17,282 bases of DNA from CAYRPN01 sp964426135 (GTDB taxonomy: Bacteria; Planctomycetota; Phycisphaerae; Phycisphaerales; Phycisphaeraceae). Positions 13,569 to 17,282 of this stretch are shown piece after piece. The stretch covers positions 1-17,282 of the forward strand of contig CAYRPN010000122.1 of assembly GCA_964426135.1 (NCBI GenBank), in the 5' to 3' direction. Position numbers and translations under genes: made by a program. Below the pieces are notes generated by a model. It saw only the letters and a list, made by a program, of their open reading frames with translations, did no database searches and had not been told where the DNA came from. The number at the start of each line of letters is the position of its first letter. The stretch's first letter is position 1.

Positions 13569-14723
13569 TCACCTGCCATCCTTCGGCTCCACCACTCTCA
13601 GTTCCTTCACCGGCACTCCATCGCTCCATTTGCCCATGTAGCGCTGCTGACGCGTGTTGCCCAGCGCGTACTCGCGGTTGCGGCCGAAAAACGCCGCATC
13701 GGTCAAGCCGTCGAAGAGTTTCCACGTGCCGTAGTAATCCAGGCCGTTCGTGAAGAGCGCGACGAGTTCCTCGATCTTCTTGTTTTCGGCTGGTGCCTTG
13801 TCGGTCTGGTCCTCTTTTTCCTGCTCCTTGGTGTTCTTGCTGACGCCGCCGGGATTGTCCCCTTTGCGGTCCTTCATGCTCTCGAACATCGCGCGGATTT
13901 GGATGCGGGTGAGCCCGCGCGGGTCGATGCCCTTGCCGCCGGCGGCGATGGGTGCGAAATGGTCGGCGTTCATGTCAGGCCAGCCGTGCTTGTCGCTGGT
14001 CAGTTCGATCAGCGCCTTGTTCTTCGCGGGAATCTGCGTCGTCTGCGCGAAGATCATCTTCGCATCGGTGTCGGAAGTGATGCGATCGTTGTCGCCGAAG
14101 AGCGTGATGAGCAGCGTCTCCGCGGGAATCTGCTTCAGGTCCGCCACGGGAAAAAGTTTGCTCACGCCCGGCTGCACGCACATCACCGCCCTGGGCTGCG
14201 GCAGGCCTTCCTTCTTCCACGTCGCCGCCATGTTCGCGCTGATGATGCCGCCGGCCGAGTGCCCGACGATCGCGAAGCGCGTCAGGTCGGGCCGGGTGTG
14301 CTCGCCTTTTTCCAGTTCCGCGATCGCGTCCTTGACACCCTTGATCGCATTGGGAGTCAGCGCGACGCTCAAGGTCAGGCCCTCCTGATAAACCGGATAG
14401 AGCACGATGTTGCCCCGGCGGACCAGGTGCTCGATCCATCGCCCATAGGCCACTGGATCAACCGCGAAATAGCCGTGGTTGAACACGATCAGCGGCGCCT
14501 TGGCCGGTCGCGGCTTGCCCGGCTCGAAGAGGTAACACGCGGTAGCGCCTTTGCCGACCATCGAGCCGACAAGTTCGTCATGCGCATAGTCGCCGCCGCC
14601 GGGCCCGCGCTGCGGCTGCGTGGGCGGCGAAGGCTTGCCGGGAAGTTTCGGCGGCTCCGCGTGTGCGAAGGAAGCCAGCAGCCCCAAGGCGAGTGTCCAC
14701 GAAATGAGTGAGATGCGAGTCAT
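13569..14723 (-). CDS. Secreted alpha/beta hydrolase
   Basis: A 384-residue hydrolase with a Sec signal peptide (residues 1-22, cleavage after AHA). Core motifs of the alpha/beta-hydrolase fold: oxyanion-region FNHGYF (81-86), nucleophile elbow G154-H-S156-A-G, acid candidate in FGDNDRIT (Asp211 or Asp213), and His246 in KHGWPD or His255 in ADHFAP. It resembles chlorophyllase/cutinase-like esterases. A charged Lys/Glu segment near residues 300-320 links to a C-terminal region without a recognised domain. The start was chosen by the signal peptide; no strong Shine-Dalgarno. It is convergent with the DUF11 gene. Substrate unknown. Confidence 0.83.
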   Translation of the reverse strand: MTRISLISWTLALGLLASFAHAEPPKLPGKPSPPTQPQRGPGGGDYAHDELVGSMVGKGATACYLFEPGKPRPAKAPLIVFNHGYFAVDPVAYGRWIEHLVRRGNIVLYPVYQEGLTLSVALTPNAIKGVKDAIAELEKGEHTRPDLTRFAIVGHSAGGIISANMAATWKKEGLPQPRAVMCVQPGVSKLFPVADLKQIPAETLLITLFGDNDRITSDTDAKMIFAQTTQIPAKNKALIELTSDKHGWPDMNADHFAPIAAGGKGIDPRGLTRIQIRAMFESMKDRKGDNPGGVSKNTKEQEKEDQTDKAPAENKKIEELVALFTNGLDYYGTWKLFDGLTDAAFFGRNREYALGNTRQQRYMGKWSDGVPVKELRVVEPKDGR

Positions 14724-14843
14724 GGTGGTGCTTGCGAAGTTGGATCCGATGGCCTGCCTCGACCTACCGATGATGCACGATGCAGGATGCGAGGAGGTTG
14801 TCCATCCTGCACCTGACCCTCCCATCGAGTTTACTTCGCCTAA

Positions 14844-15040
14844 AACCTGAGTTTCGGATAGGCCGCTGCGTTGCGCCGTTAGCCCCCGGCTCCGCCGGGG
14901 GAGGAGCGCGGTCGAGATCAATCGCGCAAGATTTGCACGGCAGCATCCGCGCTTCGACGATCATTAACCGCAAATTGCCCGCCACCATCGCCCCACCCCC
15001 GGCGGAGCCGGGGGCTAGTGGCTTATCCGAAACTCAGGTT
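14844..15040. mobile_element. 197-bp MITE-like element with 17-bp TIRs
   Basis: Perfect 17-bp terminal inverted repeats (AACCTGAGTTTCGGATA at 14844-14860; its inverse at 15024-15040) enclose a second perfect inverted pair of 21 bp (14881-14901 and 14996-15016). Each inner arm is itself a hairpin: CCCCCGGC, loop TCC (or GGA), GCCGGGGG. No protein is encoded. It abuts the 5' side of a decayed ASCH-like gene. No clear target-site duplication was found. Confidence 0.8.
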
Positions 15041-15051
15041 AGAACGCTGCG

Positions 15052-15249
15052 CGCATCAATCGCATCGAGTATCGCAGCCGCACGGCCTATTGGGAGGCCT
15101 GACTGGAAGGCCGAAGGTACGACGTGATCCAGTTCCGCAGCGGCTACGCTTCGAACACACCAGAGGTGCTCTTGGAGTTCGATGGGGCAAAGAAAAACCA
15201 GAGACGGGGCGAACCGCACGGCGCAATCAGCCTCGATCGAATTTTTTGA
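15052..15249 (+). pseudogene. Decayed ASCH-like gene remnant
   Basis: Reading one frame through a single TGA at 15100-15102 gives a continuous protein-like stretch: RIEYRSRTAYWEA, stop, LEGRRYDVIQFRSGY, then a segment ending AISLDRIF and a stop at 15247-15249. This matches the pattern, as I recall it, of small ASCH (PUA-like) proteins with IEYR..TPYW..RL.GR.YD...FRNGY.. The stop is explained by one CGA-to-TGA change (Arg to stop). The N-terminus is missing: the frame runs into the inverted-repeat element ending at 15040. Identification is from memory of the family pattern, with no alignment. Confidence 0.5.
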
Positions 15250-15624
15250 AGTTGAAGCGGTAAGAGCCTTGAGCATCGGCGGTTTTCGATGGGGTAAGTC
15301 GCCACCTTTCTTGAGGCAATTCGGCCTTCCAGTAAGGAACTGTGCAAGATTAAGACCGCATCTGAGTAGGGTGCGTCAAGGCTCGGCGCGGACGCACCAT
15401 CGGTCAACGGGAGTCCAACCGGTGCGTCCGCGCGGACTTGACGCACCCTACGTCAATACCGCGGACTTGATCTTGCACGGCTCCTAAGGTGGAAAACACC
15501 CCACTTCTGAGGCAAATTCGCCCCTCCTTGAGGTAAGTCCGCGTTCCGCTACGCTGGTGGTCGTGTTGACGCCACGATGCCCAAGCGTTTGTTTTTTTTG
15601 GGGTTGCGGCAAGACGTGTTTGAA
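15250..15624. other. Gap: degenerate ~22-bp repeats split by an element
   Basis: Four degenerate units of the type TTGAGGCAAWTTCGCCYTCC occur at about 15290-15331 and 15495-15540, split by the inverted-repeat element at 15333-15487. Beyond 15540 lies an eight-T run near 15590-15600 and nothing else I recognise before the tRNA. Confidence 0.45.
15333..15487. mobile_element. 155-bp MITE-like element, GGAGCCGTGCA ends and GGTGCGTC core
   Basis: Imperfect 21-bp terminal inverted repeats (15333-15353 and 15467-15487) belong to the same GGARCYGTGCAAGATYAA family as 9857-9956. The interior instead holds a long inverted pair: TAGGGTGCGTCAAG (15367-15380) and GCGGACGCACC against their inverses at 15421-15450. 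TAA flanks both ends directly, a possible 3-bp target duplication. Confidence 0.75.
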
Positions 15625-15696
15625 AGCCAGCAGCGGGATTTGAACCCGCAACCGCCAGTTTACAAAACTGGTGCTCTACCGTTGAGCTACGCTGGC
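15625..15696 (-). tRNA. tRNA-Thr (anticodon UGU)
   Basis: A complete 72-base cloverleaf on the minus strand: acceptor GCCAGCG/TGCTGGC (one G-U pair), D-arm GCTC/GAGC, anticodon stem CCAGT/ACTGG with loop TTTGTAA, so the anticodon is UGU and it reads ACA threonine codons. The T-arm is GCGGG-TTCAAAT-CCCGC. The discriminator base is U. CCA is not encoded. It lies 56 bp from and divergent to the galactokinase gene. Confidence 0.96.
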
Positions 15697-15752
15697 TGGG
15701 CTTGGCGACGCGTCATTCTATCCAACTTGCTTTTCGAGCCAAGGTCACGCAC

Positions 15753-17045
15753 GTGAAAACATCGGCTGCATCATCGGGTGAATCGCCGGAATCTTCTGAA
15801 TCGCTGGCGGCGCGGGCGGCGGCGGCGTTCGAGGCGCGGTTTGGCCGCGCCGCGAACGTCCTGGTGCAGGCGCCGGGGCGGGTGAATCTCATCGGCGAAC
15901 ACATCGATTACAACGACGGCTTCGTGCTGCCGATGGCGATTGAACGGCGGGTGGTGATCGCGGCCGGCCCAAGCGCCGCTGAATCGCAAGTCGTCGAAGT
16001 GCTCACCGCGAATGGTGAGGCTCGTGGCGGTCGCGGCGATGCCCGCGTCGGCGCGGACGGCGCCGGGCGACAGGCGACGTTGTACAGCGCGCTGAAGAAC
16101 GAAGAAGCAGTGGTGCCGCTGAACGCGCCCGTTCCTCGCGGCCAGCACCTGCACTGGTCCAATTACTGCCGCGGTGTGCTGCAGGGATTTCTGGATCGCG
16201 GCATCAACGTTCCCGCTTTCGATGCGGTCATTGATGCGGATCTTCCCTTGGGCGGCGGACTCTCCAGCAGCGCGGCGCTCGAGGTCGCCGCGGCCACGGC
16301 AATCGAAGCGCTCACCGCTCGCCCGCTGCCGCCGGTGGAGAAGGCGCTGCTTTGCCAGAAGGCGGAGCACGATTACGCCGGCGTTCCCTGCGGCATCATG
16401 GATCAGTTCGCGTCGGTGCTGTCGCGGCGCGATCACCTGCTGCTGCTGGATTGCCGGTCGAAGCAAGTGCAGCATGTGCCGCTGATCGGTGCGAAGGTGG
16501 CGGTTCTGATCATCAACACGAACGTGCATCACGAACTGGCCGGCGGCGAATATGCGAAGCGGCGCAAGCAGTGCGAAGCGGCGGCGGCGGCGCTGGGCGT
16601 GGCGAGTTTGCGCGATGCGACGATGGGGCAGCTTGATGCGGTTCGCCGGCGGATGGATGACGTGACGTATCGCCGGGGCCGGCATGTGATCGGGGAGATC
16701 GCGCGGACGGTGGCCGCGGCCGAGGCGCTGCGGGCCGGGCAGTGGTCCACGGTCGGACGTCTCATGTATGCCAGTCACGAATCGCTGCGAAGCGACTACG
16801 AGGTGAGCTGCCCGGAGCTGGATGCCGTGGTGGAGATCGCGCGGGAACTGGGCGAAGCCGCGGGCGTGATCGGTTGCCGGATGACCGGCGGCGGTTTCGG
16901 CGGGTGCTGCGTCTGCCTGGTGCGCGAGGATGCGGCGAATCGCGTGGCGAAAGCCATCGAACAGCGCTACGGCACGCGCGGCGGCAAGTCGCTCACTCAT
17001 TTTGTCACGCATCCTGCTCAGGGCGCGTCGGTGCTGCGCGGGTGA
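15753..17045 (+). CDS. galK: Galactokinase (GHMP kinase)
   Basis: Phosphorylates alpha-D-galactose at C1 with ATP, the entry step of the Leloir pathway. 430 residues, longer than the roughly 380 typical of bacteria, owing to an N-terminal Ser/Ala-rich tail and an insert near 88-120. Motifs: galactokinase signature GRVNLIGEHIDYNDG (42-56), ATP-binding GGGLSSSAA (167-175), catalytic Asp217 in GIMDQFAS, and C-terminal MTGGGFGG (377-384). The start is a GTG at 15753 with AAGG eight bases upstream; the frame is open further upstream but would begin almost inside the tRNA. No galT, galE or galactose transporter is adjacent. Confidence 0.92.
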   Translation: MKTSAASSGESPESSESLAARAAAAFEARFGRAANVLVQAPGRVNLIGEHIDYNDGFVLPMAIERRVVIAAGPSAAESQVVEVLTANGEARGGRGDARVGADGAGRQATLYSALKNEEAVVPLNAPVPRGQHLHWSNYCRGVLQGFLDRGINVPAFDAVIDADLPLGGGLSSSAALEVAAATAIEALTARPLPPVEKALLCQKAEHDYAGVPCGIMDQFASVLSRRDHLLLLDCRSKQVQHVPLIGAKVAVLIINTNVHHELAGGEYAKRRKQCEAAAAALGVASLRDATMGQLDAVRRRMDDVTYRRGRHVIGEIARTVAAAEALRAGQWSTVGRLMYASHESLRSDYEVSCPELDAVVEIARELGEAAGVIGCRMTGGGFGGCCVCLVREDAANRVAKAIEQRYGTRGGKSLTHFVTHPAQGASVLRG

Positions 17046-17107
17046 TGCTGGTACTGAGATTCTGACACCGTCACTTCGGCGCACGGCGCGCAGAAGTTTG
17101 CAGCGGA

Positions 17108-17212
17108 GAAGTCAAAATAGCGAATGCAAAAGTCAAAATGCAAAAGTCAGAAGCGGCGGGAGCGTCGATTTCTGACTTGTGACTTTTGCATTGTGACTTC
17201 ACTATTTTGATT
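17108..17212. repeat. AT-rich inverted repeat after galK
   Basis: Imperfect inverted arms at 17108-17152 and 17170-17212 share TCAAAATAG, ATGCAAAAGTCA and AAGTCAGAA blocks. The composition is AT-rich, unlike the flanking DNA. It would form a hairpin of about 40 bp downstream of galK and could help terminate its transcript. No other terminator is visible there. Confidence 0.65.
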
Positions 17213-17233
17213 TTTCCCGGCTCTGTCGGCTTA

Positions 17234-17282
17234 GGAGCCGTGCAGGATCAACATCGCATGTGGGACGACTTTCCAAGTCGTC
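17234..17282. mobile_element. Second copy of the GGAGCCGTGCA element, cut by window end
   Basis: These 49 bases are the inverse complement of 9908-9956 with one mismatch, including the GGAGCCGTGCAGGATCAAC terminal repeat and most of the GGACGACTT/AAGTCGTCC hairpin. The element continues beyond the window. It is preceded by TTA. Confidence 0.88.

Noticed and set aside
15590..15600. T-run as a terminator of the tRNA transcript
   Set aside because: The T-run is on the plus strand, while the tRNA is transcribed from the minus strand, and no stem precedes it.
15771..17084. A long minus-strand frame opposite galK
   Set aside because: galK has all family motifs; the reverse frame has none.

Overview
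The window is about 17 kb of GC-rich bacterial chromosome with single genes and short operons separated by wide, repeat-filled gaps. A cysteine-rich DUF11 lipoprotein, a HEAT-repeat lipoprotein, a reduced Tad-type pilus locus and many hairpin repeats together suggest a member of the Planctomycetota, possibly a Phycisphaerae-like lineage. This is inferred from gene style; no rRNA or other marker gene is present.

Left part (about 1-5115, minus strand): a Tad/Flp pilus locus, read right to left. It holds a PilZ protein, a CpaF/TadA secretion ATPase, two short Flp-type pilins (one with a TTG start and a strong Shine-Dalgarno), a CpaA-type prepilin peptidase, a two-TM SLATT-like protein of clearly lower GC, and a TadE-like pseudopilin with an unusual extra N-terminal membrane segment. 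No secretin, TadB/TadC or TadZ gene is visible here. PilZ next to the ATPase suggests control by cyclic di-GMP.

Middle (5346-11036): a HEAT-repeat lipoprotein followed by an acyltransferase-3 membrane protein on the plus strand, a low-GC orphan gene and a solitary trpB on the minus strand, and a PhnP-like metallo-beta-lactamase-fold hydrolase on the plus strand.

Right part (11037-17282): a 544-residue DUF11 lipoprotein with a strong ribosome binding site and a textbook intrinsic terminator, a secreted alpha/beta hydrolase (minus), a decayed ASCH-like gene, tRNA-Thr(UGU) (minus) and galactokinase (plus).

The most striking feature of the window is its gaps. At least eight unrelated families of inverted repeats occupy them. 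Most share one plan: two inverted copies of a short self-complementary hairpin with a 2-3 base loop (often TCC/GGA), separated by a spacer and sometimes bounded by terminal inverted repeats. This is a REPIN/MITE-like architecture with no transposase in the window. One copy supplies the C-terminus and stop codon of the acyltransferase, one 17-bp-TIR element abuts the decayed gene, and one sits inside a degenerate tandem repeat.
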